Assembly (NCBI RefSeq): GCF_003999975.1
Contig: NZ_RJAC01000004.1
Location: 62,001 to 126,000, forward strand
DNA from: Actinoplanes solisilvae
GTDB taxonomy: Bacteria > Actinomycetota > Actinomycetes > Mycobacteriales > Micromonosporaceae
Length of the DNA: 64,000 bases
Reading direction: 5' to 3'
Part shown: positions 24,662 through 31,773 of the stretch, one piece after another
How positions within the stretch are numbered: position 1 is the stretch's first letter
Layout of the letters: every line of letters begins with the position of its first letter
The notes under the pieces: model-generated
Told to the model about the DNA's origin: nothing
Seen by the model: only the letters and a program-made list of their open reading frames with translations
Databases searched by the model: none
Made by a program: the position numbers and the translations under genes

Positions 24662-25420
24662 ATGACTGATCCACTCGCCGATTCGTCGGCCGCCGCGTTC
24701 GCCGACGGCATCGAACTGCTGGCGGCCGCGGTTCCCGGCGCCTTCCAGACCCGCGGCCCGCAGGGCACGCTGCTCGCGCTGACCCACGCGGCGGTGCCGG
24801 CCCTGAACCCGATCCTGAGCCCGGCCTCTGCACCGCCCGCGGCCGAGATCGCCGACCTGGCCGCCGTAGCCGCTGACAAGGCTGACGGCGCGCCGTGGAG
24901 CATCCGCTTACGCGGCGACGCGCCCGCCGCGGTGCTCGGCACGGCGGCCTCGTACGGGCTGAACACCGCCGCACGGCAGCCGTTCATGCTGCTGTCGCTG
25001 AGCCCGCGAGAGGCCGCGGCGGGCATTTCGGTACGCCGGCTCGCGCCGAGCGAGTACAAGTTGTTCTCCGAAGTGCTCAGCGCCGGCTTCGGCGTGCCGC
25101 CCGCGATCATCGAGGCGATCTATTCGGCCCAGGTCTTCGGACTGGCCGAGATCACCGCCGTGGTGGCCGAGGACGCGCAGGGCCGCCCGGTCGCGACCGG
25201 CATCTCGGTGCTGACCGGCGGGCACCTGGCGATCGGCAACCTGGCCTCGCTGCCCGGCGAGCGCGGTCAGGGTTATGCCCGCGCGGTGCTCGACCGGCTG
25301 CTCGGCAACGGCTACGACGCGGGCGCGCACACGTCCTATCTGCACGCGGAGGACGCTACCGAGCCGTTCTTCGCCGCCGCCGGTTTCACGACGGCCGAGC
25401 ACTGGACGATGCTGGCCTGA
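24662..25420 (+). CDS. GNAT-family N-acetyltransferase, two-domain
   Basis: The 252-residue protein has a C-terminal GNAT domain (about residues 125-252): SVRRLAPSEYKLFSEVLS, the acetyl-CoA loop IGNLASLPGERGQGYARAV, and DATEPFFAAAGFTTAEHWTM. The N-terminal 120 residues form a poorly conserved alpha-rich region. ATG 24662 has TAGCTT (24649-24654) seven bases upstream, a leaderless arrangement. The substrate is unknown. It converges on the methyltransferase gene with four bases between stops. Confidence 0.82.
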   Translation: MTDPLADSSAAAFADGIELLAAAVPGAFQTRGPQGTLLALTHAAVPALNPILSPASAPPAAEIADLAAVAADKADGAPWSIRLRGDAPAAVLGTAASYGLNTAARQPFMLLSLSPREAAAGISVRRLAPSEYKLFSEVLSAGFGVPPAIIEAIYSAQVFGLAEITAVVAEDAQGRPVATGISVLTGGHLAIGNLASLPGERGQGYARAVLDRLLGNGYDAGAHTSYLHAEDATEPFFAAAGFTTAEHWTMLA

Positions 25421-25424
25421 CCGA

Positions 25425-26147
25425 TCAGCTTCTTGTGGCGCGGGCGCATTCGGTGACGTACGGAAGCTTGAATTCGGTGCGGCCCACGAGCTCGGGGTGC
25501 GTCGCCATCAGCCGGCGCACCTCCCCGAGCAGGGCGGCCCGCTCGTCCGGCGGCAGCAGGATCACCGCGCTGCGCGAGGCCACCATGTCGACGAGCCGTT
25601 CCGGCCCGATCACCTCGGTCCACTCGAACCGCGCCGTCTCGACCGTCCCGAACGGCGCCCCGAGGACGGTGCCCCGGTCCTGCTCCGGGCGGCCGATGAT
25701 CTCGCCGAGCCGCCGCACCCACCCGGACCGCTCGTCGCGCACGTTCCACAGCAGCCCGAGCCGCCCGCCGGGGGAGAGGACCCGCGCGACCTCCGGCACC
25801 GCCCGCGCCGGTTCGACCCAGTGCCAGGCCTGCGCCACCAGCACCACATCGGCCGACCCGTCGGGCAACGGGATGTCCTCGGCGCTGCCCTTGAGGGCCG
25901 GGACCCCCGGAACCGAACTACGCAGTTGGTCGAGCATCTGCGCCGACGGCTCGACGGCCGTCACCTTCAGCCCGCGGTCGCGGATCTGCCGGGTGAGCTT
26001 GCCCGTGCCCGCGCCGAGGTCGACCACGGTCGGCTTGCCCGCCGGCAGCAGCCAGTCGAGTGCCGCGTCCGGATAGGACGGTCGTCCGCGCTCGTAGATC
26101 TCAGCGGCGGGCCCGAACGAGTTCGCGTGCGCGGCACGATCATTCAC
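25425..26147 (-). CDS. Class I SAM-dependent methyltransferase
   Basis: The 240-residue protein has a Rossmann methyltransferase fold with motif I VVDLGAGTGKLTRQI (about residues 40-54), an acidic loop VTAVEPSAQML, motif II-like DVVLVAQAWHWVEPARAV and motif III SPGGRLGLLWN. It resembles the UbiE/type-11 group; the substrate is unknown. The GTG start overlaps the stop of the upstream SDR gene (GTGA), so the two are translationally coupled. Confidence 0.9.
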   Translation of the reverse strand: MNDRAAHANSFGPAAEIYERGRPSYPDAALDWLLPAGKPTVVDLGAGTGKLTRQIRDRGLKVTAVEPSAQMLDQLRSSVPGVPALKGSAEDIPLPDGSADVVLVAQAWHWVEPARAVPEVARVLSPGGRLGLLWNVRDERSGWVRRLGEIIGRPEQDRGTVLGAPFGTVETARFEWTEVIGPERLVDMVASRSAVILLPPDERAALLGEVRRLMATHPELVGRTEFKLPYVTECARATRS

Positions 26148-26818
26148 ATCACGATCTTATCCAGCCCGTCGCGGGGGAAGAGCACCTCGGGCTTCCACCG
26201 CGGGGGCGGCTGATCGTGCAGCAGCCAGTACTGCTCGGCGATCCGGTCCGGGTCGGTGGCCGTGCCCGGCACTACGGCGCCGGCCACGGTCACGGTGGTG
26301 ATGCGGACCCCGGACGGCCCGTACTGCTCGTCGAGCAGGAACGTCAACGCGCGGACCCCGGCCTTGCCCAGTGACAGCGACACGCTGGCCGGCAACGGCT
26401 CGGGCAGGCCGCCGGTGACGATGAACGTGCCGTGACCGCGCGCCGCCATGCCCGGCAGCGCGTGCGCCGCCGCGGTGATCGCGCCGACGACGTTGACCGC
26501 CCAGGCCCGCTGGTGCTCGCGGACGGACAGTTCGCCGACCCGGTCGGCCCGGATGACGGCGGCGTTGTAGACCAGGACGTCGGCCGGGCCGAACCTGCGC
26601 GCCGCCGTGTCGAGCGCGGCCCGCAGCGCCGGATCGTCGCTGCTGTCCGCGGCCAGCCCGAGCGCGGACCCGCCACCCGCCGTGACCTCGTCGGCGACCG
26701 CCTGCGCCTTCGCGCCGTCGCGGGCCACGAGCGCCACCGGCAGCCCTTCCCGGGCGAAACGCAGGCCGACCGACCGGCCGATGCCCGGCCCGGCCCCGAT
26801 GACGACCGCCCCCGCCAT
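26144..26818 (-). CDS. Short-chain dehydrogenase/reductase-like protein lacking the catalytic Tyr
   Basis: The 224-residue protein has the SDR NAD(P)-binding motif VVIGAGPGIGRSVGL, a YNAAVIRAD strand and the central helix regions. At the active site the YxxxK motif is replaced by a SLSLGKAG stretch: the Lys stays but the Tyr is gone, so ordinary dehydrogenase activity is doubtful. ATG 26818 is chosen because AAGGGGG precedes it and the Rossmann strand starts right there; ATG 26839 is the alternative. It is the first gene of a two-gene operon with the methyltransferase. Confidence 0.82.
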   Translation of the reverse strand: MAGAVVIGAGPGIGRSVGLRFAREGLPVALVARDGAKAQAVADEVTAGGGSALGLAADSSDDPALRAALDTAARRFGPADVLVYNAAVIRADRVGELSVREHQRAWAVNVVGAITAAAHALPGMAARGHGTFIVTGGLPEPLPASVSLSLGKAGVRALTFLLDEQYGPSGVRITTVTVAGAVVPGTATDPDRIAEQYWLLHDQPPPRWKPEVLFPRDGLDKIVM

Positions 26819-26839
26819 CTCCGCCCCCTTCCGCGCCAC

Positions 26840-27095
26840 CGCCCGCGATTCTTCCTAGGATGCCTTAAAGGGTGGCATTTGCTGCCGTGTTGATAGTCGG
26901 TAGTGCTCACTGGTGGGCAGTAGGGACGGTGTCAATGGAAAGAATGGGCAGCGGCCACCGCTATCTCGTAGGCAATTTTGCTGTGATGCCACATGCCAGA
27001 TTACTAGGCAGACGACGACATGTCTCTTGACTAGTTGGCACACGGTACGGGAGACTGCTGTCGTTCCGATGAAGGGCGCGTAAAGAGGAGGGACC
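26840..27095. other. AT-richer intergenic region
   Basis: This stretch has clearly lower GC than its flanks and no supported gene. An 8-bp palindrome-like TCCTAGGA near 26853 could be part of the SDR promoter on the minus strand. The rest is unassigned. Confidence 0.4.
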
Positions 27096-27326
27096 GTGAG
27101 CGATAGTGTGCGTTGCGGTGTCACCTCTGCGGTCTCGGTGCCGGGCTGTGATTTCGACGCTTTGCACAAGGCCGCGTTGGAGAATCGTCCGTCCAAGACG
27201 TGCTCGGCATGCCGTGAGCCTGGCCGCGCTCGCGGCGAAGTTCGATACTGCCGGGAGTGGCCCGGTGGCAGCACGTGGAGCCGACCGGAAGACCCGCGCA
27301 TGCGGGCAGGTGGCTGTGAAGCGTGA
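27096..27326 (+). CDS. Possible small Cys-containing protein, 76 aa
   Basis: A GTG at 27096 follows a strong ribosome-binding site (AGAGGAGGGACC, 27083-27094). The predicted protein has five Cys residues in its central part, including a CSAC pair near residue 36, and a mixed charged tail. Codon-position GC bias is weaker than in sure genes nearby, and I know no family for it. It is either a young or horizontally acquired small gene, or a chance open frame behind a good ribosome-binding site. Confidence 0.35.
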   Translation: MSDSVRCGVTSAVSVPGCDFDALHKAALENRPSKTCSACREPGRARGEVRYCREWPGGSTWSRPEDPRMRAGGCEA

Positions 27327-27426
27327 ACCCGGCACGACACCAGTCGGTCAGACCGGGACCGTCCCGCCGCAAGGCAGGACTACCGACTATGTGCTCACCA
27401 AAGCGCACTGATCGGTAACGGTGTGG

Positions 27427-27451
27427 GTTTCGGCAAGGCGTGAAAGGGCAC
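27427..27451 (+). promoter_or_regulatory. Possible SigB-type promoter for csbD
   Basis: GTTT (27427-27430), 15 bp, then GGGCAC (27446-27451) resembles the general-stress sigma consensus GTTT-N14-16-GGGTAT with two mismatches in the -10. CsbD proteins are classic stress-sigma targets, which supports the reading, but the match is partial. Confidence 0.4.
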
Positions 27452-27487
27452 ATCTGCGGCAAGCCGATAACCACGGAGGACTGAGTT

Positions 27488-27679
27488 ATGAGCTTCACCG
27501 ACAAGGTCAAGAACGAGGCCGAGGAGCTGACCGGCAAGGCCAAGCAGGCCGTGGGGCGCGCCACCGACAACGAGCGGCTGATCGCTGAGGGGCAGGCCGA
27601 GGAGACCGAGGCCCACGCCAAGAAGGCCGGCGAGCACGTGAAGGACGCCGGCAAGGACGTCCGCGACGCGTTCAGCTAG
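27488..27679 (+). CDS. CsbD-family stress protein
   Basis: The 63-residue, highly charged helical protein carries the CsbD signature near its start (DKVKNEAEELTGKAKQAVGR) and repeats of the A/K/E/D-rich pattern to the end (HVKDAGKDVRDAFS). CsbD proteins are abundant general-stress proteins of unknown biochemical role. A GGAGG ribosome-binding site precedes ATG 27488. It ends just before a strong terminator shared with kamA. Confidence 0.92.
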   Translation: MSFTDKVKNEAEELTGKAKQAVGRATDNERLIAEGQAEETEAHAKKAGEHVKDAGKDVRDAFS

Positions 27680-27689
27680 ATCGCATAGC

Positions 27690-27717
27690 GAAAAGGGCCC
27701 CCGCGGGGGCCCTTTTC
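27690..27717. terminator. Bidirectional intrinsic terminator between csbD and kamA
   Basis: The sequence is a perfect 28-bp palindrome. It consists of a GGGCCCCCG/CGGGGGCCC stem flanked by AAAA on the left and TTTT on the right, so it gives a hairpin plus U-run when read from either strand. It sits between two convergent genes. Confidence 0.93.
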
Positions 27718-27721
27718 CGTG

Positions 27722-29095
27722 TCAGCCGGCGGCTTCCTGCTTGCGCCACCAGTCCTGGCCGGACTGCGGCAGCGTGTCGATCGGGTCGTAGTAGGCGTGC
27801 AGCTTGGACAGCGCCTCCTCGTCGTGCTGCTCGATCGACGTGCGGTAGTTCTTCGTCCAGTACGAGATGCCGTGCTCACGGTCGTACTCGGAGATCATGT
27901 GCACCCAGCGCTTGCCGACGAACGGCACGTCGCAGACGATGCGCGGGGTCGCGTAGCCGGGCAGGTAACCCATCATGTCGTGCTGCAGCTGCTGGGCGTG
28001 CCACACCGGAACCCGCCAGTGCTCGGCGTTCGGGATCATGTCGCACATGTAGAAGTAGTACGGCAGGATCCCGGCCTCGCCCTGCAGCCCGAAGCACAGG
28101 TCGAGCAGGTCGGCCGTGGTCGCGTTGACGCCGCGCATGAGCACGCCCTGGTTGCGGACGTCGCGCACGCCCACCTCGAGCAGCGTCTGCGCCGCCTTGG
28201 CGACCAGCGGGGTCAGCGAGTTCACGTGGTTGACGTGGGTGTGGACGGCCAGGTTGACGCCGCGGCGCTGCGCCGTGATCGCGACCCGGTGCAGGCCTTC
28301 GACGACGTCGTCCTGCAGCCAGTGCTGGGGCAGGCCCATCAGCGCCTTGGTCGCGAGCCGGATGTCGCGCACGGTCGGCACCGAGAGCAGACCCATCAGG
28401 TAGGCCTCGAGCTGCTTCCACGGCACGTTGGCCACGTCGCCGCCGCTGACGACCACATCCCGTACGCCGGGGTGGGCCTTCAGGTAGGCGAGGTGCGCGT
28501 CGTACCTGTCCACGGGCTTGAGCGAGAGCTTGAGCTTGTCCACGGTCGGCGTCGAGTTGCCGACGAGGTCCATGCGGGTGCAGTGGCCGCAGTATTGCGG
28601 GCAGGTCGACAGCAGCTCGGCCAGCACCTTGGTGGGGTAGCGGTGGGTGAGGCCCTCGGCGACCCACATGTCGTGTTCGTGCAGCGAGTCGCGGGTGGCG
28701 TGCGGGTGTGACGGCCAGTCGAGGTGACGGTCGGTGGCCACCGGCAGCATGTAGCGGCGGATCGGGTCGGCGTAGAACGCGTCGGTGTCCGGGACCGCGT
28801 CGGGGACCATCGTGTTGAGCATCTGCGGCGGGATCAGCATCGACATCGTGGCCAGGCGTTGCTGGTCGGTCTCGAGGTCGGTGTAGAACCGTTCGTCGAG
28901 CAGGTCGCCCATGACCTTGCGGAGCTGCTTGACGTTCTTGACGCAGTTGACCCGTTGCCATTGCGCGGACTGCCATTGCGCGGCCGTGACGTCACGCCAG
29001 CCGGGGAACCTGGTCCAGTCGGGCTCGACCAAGGGACGGCGGCGATATTCGTACGGTTGTCCGGCGGGCTGAGTCAACGGAGCCTCCCTGATCAC
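27722..29095 (-). CDS. kamA: Lysine 2,3-aminomutase (radical SAM, PLP)
   Basis: The 457-residue protein has the radical-SAM cluster motif CPQYCGHC (CX3CX2C, near residue 164) and the KamA core (VSGGDVANVPWKQLEAYLMG, VNLAVHTHVNHVNSLTP, and LPYYFYMCDMIPNAEHW near the C-terminal half). The enzyme converts L-lysine to L-beta-lysine using a 4Fe-4S cluster, S-adenosylmethionine and PLP. It diverges from the kdd-kamDE-kal operon across a 117-bp promoter with direct repeats, so it supplies the first step of that route. GTG 29095 is given; TTG 29077, with AGGGAGG before it, is a real alternative. Confidence 0.92.
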   Translation of the reverse strand: MIREAPLTQPAGQPYEYRRRPLVEPDWTRFPGWRDVTAAQWQSAQWQRVNCVKNVKQLRKVMGDLLDERFYTDLETDQQRLATMSMLIPPQMLNTMVPDAVPDTDAFYADPIRRYMLPVATDRHLDWPSHPHATRDSLHEHDMWVAEGLTHRYPTKVLAELLSTCPQYCGHCTRMDLVGNSTPTVDKLKLSLKPVDRYDAHLAYLKAHPGVRDVVVSGGDVANVPWKQLEAYLMGLLSVPTVRDIRLATKALMGLPQHWLQDDVVEGLHRVAITAQRRGVNLAVHTHVNHVNSLTPLVAKAAQTLLEVGVRDVRNQGVLMRGVNATTADLLDLCFGLQGEAGILPYYFYMCDMIPNAEHWRVPVWHAQQLQHDMMGYLPGYATPRIVCDVPFVGKRWVHMISEYDREHGISYWTKNYRTSIEQHDEEALSKLHAYYDPIDTLPQSGQDWWRKQEAAG

Positions 29096-29121
29096 CTTTG
29101 ACGGGCCCGTCCCACGCTACT

Positions 29122-29170
29122 GGAGGATTTCCGGTCTGGTAAACCGTTGGCCGGAGGATTTACGGTATGG
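29122..29170. promoter_or_regulatory. Two 18-bp direct repeats in the kamA/kdd divergent promoter
   Basis: GGAGGATTTCCGGTCTGG (29122-29139) and GGAGGATTTACGGTATGG (29153-29170) match at 16 of 18 positions. Their starts are 31 bp apart, about three helical turns, so a regulator could bind both on the same face. They lie between the two divergent starts (29095 and 29213). Confidence 0.7.
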
Positions 29171-29212
29171 ATACACAAGCGGATATCAGATTTACTGGTG
29201 AGGGTGGGGTTG

Positions 29213-30229
29213 ATGACGTCTTCTGTCGGTCTTGACCGGGTTCTGGAGCCGGCCGGGGTGCTTCCGCAGGCGGCTTGGCGCCTCGATCCCGACCCCCAGA
29301 TCAAGGACGACGAGATCCGCGTACGGGTCGAGCGCCTGAATCTTGACGCGGCGAGCTTCCGTCAGCTGGCGGAGAAGCACGCCGGCGACGGCTCCGCGGT
29401 CCGCGCCGAAGTCGTGGAGATCATCGAGACGCGGGGCAAGATGCACAATCCCGTGACCGGGTCGGGTGGCATGCTGATCGGCGTGGTCGAGGAGGTCGGG
29501 CCGCGTTCGCCGCTTCCGGTGAAGAAGGGCGACCGCGTCGCGACCCTGGTCTCGCTGACCCTGACCCCGCTGCGGATCACCGACGGGCTCGCGCGCTGGG
29601 ACGGCCTGAGCGAGCAGGTGCCGGCCGAGGGCACCGCGATCCTGTTCGGCCGCTCGATTGTCGGCGTGCTGCCCGACGACCTTCCCCCGTCGCTGGCGCT
29701 CGCGGTCTACGACGTCTGTGGTGCCCCGGCGCTGACCGACCGAATCGTCCGACAGTACGAGTCGCCGACCGTCGCGGTTCTGGGCGGCGCGGGCAAGAGC
29801 GGATCGCTCGCTCTGGCTGCGGCGCGCCTGGCCGGGGCCCGTACGGTGGGAATTGTCCGAAACGAGGACGAAGCGGCGACCTTGCGGGAAGCCGGGGTGG
29901 CCGACGTCGTGGCGATCGCCGACGCGCGCAACCCTCTCGAAGTGGCCGCCGCCGTCGGTGAACCGGCGACGATCACGGTGGTCTGCGTGGACGTTCCCGG
30001 CTGCGAACACGGGGCGATCCTGGCCACAGCGCCGGGCGGGACGGTCGTCTTCTTCTCGATGGCGACCAGCTTCCCGGCCGCCGCGCTGGGCGCCGAAGGC
30101 CTGGCCGCGGACGTGACGATGCTCATCGGCAACGGCTACGTGCCAGGTCACGCCGCGTTCGCCGTCGATCTGCTGCGCCGCGTCCCGGCTGTGCGGGCTC
30201 TCTTCGAGGCGCGGATCGCGGGACACTGA
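29213..30229 (+). CDS. kdd: L-erythro-3,5-diaminohexanoate dehydrogenase
   Basis: The 338-residue protein is a full-length Kdd-type dehydrogenase. It has an N-terminal GroES-like region (ARIETRGKMHNPVTGSGG-type segment ETRGKMHNPVTGSGGMLIG near residue 75) and a Rossmann domain with VAVLGGAGKSGSLALAAARL (near residue 185). It oxidises 3,5-diaminohexanoate to 5-amino-3-oxohexanoate with NAD. ATG 29213 follows a GAGGGTGGGG ribosome-binding site. It is the first gene of the operon and five bases upstream of the amidohydrolase. Confidence comes jointly from sequence and from kamD, kamE and kal downstream. Confidence 0.88.
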   Translation: MTSSVGLDRVLEPAGVLPQAAWRLDPDPQIKDDEIRVRVERLNLDAASFRQLAEKHAGDGSAVRAEVVEIIETRGKMHNPVTGSGGMLIGVVEEVGPRSPLPVKKGDRVATLVSLTLTPLRITDGLARWDGLSEQVPAEGTAILFGRSIVGVLPDDLPPSLALAVYDVCGAPALTDRIVRQYESPTVAVLGGAGKSGSLALAAARLAGARTVGIVRNEDEAATLREAGVADVVAIADARNPLEVAAAVGEPATITVVCVDVPGCEHGAILATAPGGTVVFFSMATSFPAAALGAEGLAADVTMLIGNGYVPGHAAFAVDLLRRVPAVRALFEARIAGH

Positions 30230-30234
30230 CGCGC

Positions 30235-31764
30235 ATGAGCGAACTCCCCTCGGTCCTCTACACCAACGGCCGCTTCTACTCCGCCGCTGACCCGCGGGCC
30301 ACCGCCATGCTGGTCCGCGACGGCCGGATCGTCTGGCTGGGCGCCGACGCCGACGCCCCGTCCGCCGGCACCACCGTCGACCTCGAGGACGGCCTGGTCA
30401 CCCCGGCGTTCGTCGACGCGCACGTGCACGCCACCGACACCGGCCTGGCCATCGACGGCCTCGAACTGTCACACGTGCGAAGTAAGGTCGAGCTGCTCGA
30501 CGCGGTGGCGGCGTTCGCGCGCACCCGCCCGGTCGACGGGGTCGTGCACGGGCACGGCTGGGACGAGTCGTTCTGGCCCGACCAGAGCCTGCCGTCGGCC
30601 GCCGAGCTCGACCGGGCCGCCGAGGGCCGCCGGGTCTACCTGTCCCAGGCGTCGGTCCACTCCGCTCTCGCGTCGACGGCGATCCTGGCCGCGGCCGGTC
30701 TCGACGACCGTTCCGGCCTGGTCAAGGAAGACGACCACCACGCCGTACGGGCTGTCGCGCTCGGCTCGATCCCGCCCGGGCAGCGCACCGCGGCGCAGCG
30801 GGCCGCCCTCGCGAGAGCCGCGTCGCTGGGCATCGCCGCCGTGCACGAGTGCGGCGGCCCCGGCACGTCCAGCGAGGACGATTTCCGCTCCGTGCTGGCG
30901 CTGAGCGGGCAGGGGCTGCCGCAGGTGTTCGGCTACTGGGGCGAGCTGGGCGGCGCGCTCAAGGCCCGCGAGCTGGGCGCGGTCGGCGCGGCCGGTGACC
31001 TGTACGCCGACGGTGCCCTCGGTTCCCGCACCGCGTCGGTGCGCGAGCCGTTCCTGGACGGGCACGGCGGCCACGGGGAGGCGTTCGTGACCGCCGAGCA
31101 GGCCGCCGAACACCTGCTCGACTGCGTCACCGTCGGCGTCCAGGGCGGTTTCCACGCCATCGGCGACGCGGCGATCGAGACCGTCCTCGAGGGGTTCGCG
31201 CTGGCCGCGAAGACGGTCGGGGTCGACGCGGTCCGGGCGGGCGGGCACCGGGTCGAACACGTCGAACTGATCGACAAGGCGATGATCGCGCGGATGGTCG
31301 AGTTCGGGGTGACCGCGTCGGTCCAGCCGGTCTTCGACGCGCTGTGGGGCGGCCCCGACCGCATGTACGCGCAGCGCCTCGGCGCCGAACGGTCGATGGC
31401 GTCGAACCCGATCGGCGCGATGCACGCCACCGGCGTGCCGCTCGCGTTCGGGTCCGACTCGCCGGTCACGACCCTCGACCCGTGGGCGGTGGTCGTGGCC
31501 GCGGCCGCCCCGCGCAACCCGGTGTTCCGGATGAGTGTGCGGGCGGCGTTCGCGGCGGCGAGCCGGGGCGGTTGGCGGGCCGCCGGGGTCGACGACGCGG
31601 GCGTGCTCGCCCCCGGCAAGTCGGCCACCTTCGCCGTCTGGGACACCCCGGGCGGCGTACGGGAGGGGTTGCCCTCCCTGCTGCCTGACTTCGAGGGTGC
31701 GGCCCCGGCCCGCCCGGTATGCCGTCGCACGACCGTGCACGGCGAAACGATCTACGAGGCCTAG
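30235..31764 (+). CDS. YtcJ-like amidohydrolase (amidohydrolase family 3)
   Basis: The 509-residue protein has the metal-dependent amidohydrolase fold. An N-terminal composite beta domain leads into VDAHVHATD (HxH metal ligands, near residue 61), with HAIGDAAIE and HRVEHVELI providing later His ligands, and FGSDSPVTTLDP the final Asp. YtcJ-like enzymes hydrolyse N-acyl, formyl or lactam-type C-N bonds. It sits inside the lysine-degradation operon, with 5-10 bp gaps on both sides, a place where I would expect the cleavage enzyme Kce instead. It might remove an acyl group or open a lactam of a lysine-derived intermediate; this is inference. Confidence 0.85.
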   Translation: MSELPSVLYTNGRFYSAADPRATAMLVRDGRIVWLGADADAPSAGTTVDLEDGLVTPAFVDAHVHATDTGLAIDGLELSHVRSKVELLDAVAAFARTRPVDGVVHGHGWDESFWPDQSLPSAAELDRAAEGRRVYLSQASVHSALASTAILAAAGLDDRSGLVKEDDHHAVRAVALGSIPPGQRTAAQRAALARAASLGIAAVHECGGPGTSSEDDFRSVLALSGQGLPQVFGYWGELGGALKARELGAVGAAGDLYADGALGSRTASVREPFLDGHGGHGEAFVTAEQAAEHLLDCVTVGVQGGFHAIGDAAIETVLEGFALAAKTVGVDAVRAGGHRVEHVELIDKAMIARMVEFGVTASVQPVFDALWGGPDRMYAQRLGAERSMASNPIGAMHATGVPLAFGSDSPVTTLDPWAVVVAAAAPRNPVFRMSVRAAFAAASRGGWRAAGVDDAGVLAPGKSATFAVWDTPGGVREGLPSLLPDFEGAAPARPVCRRTTVHGETIYEA

Positions 31765-31773
31765 GAGCAAGGT

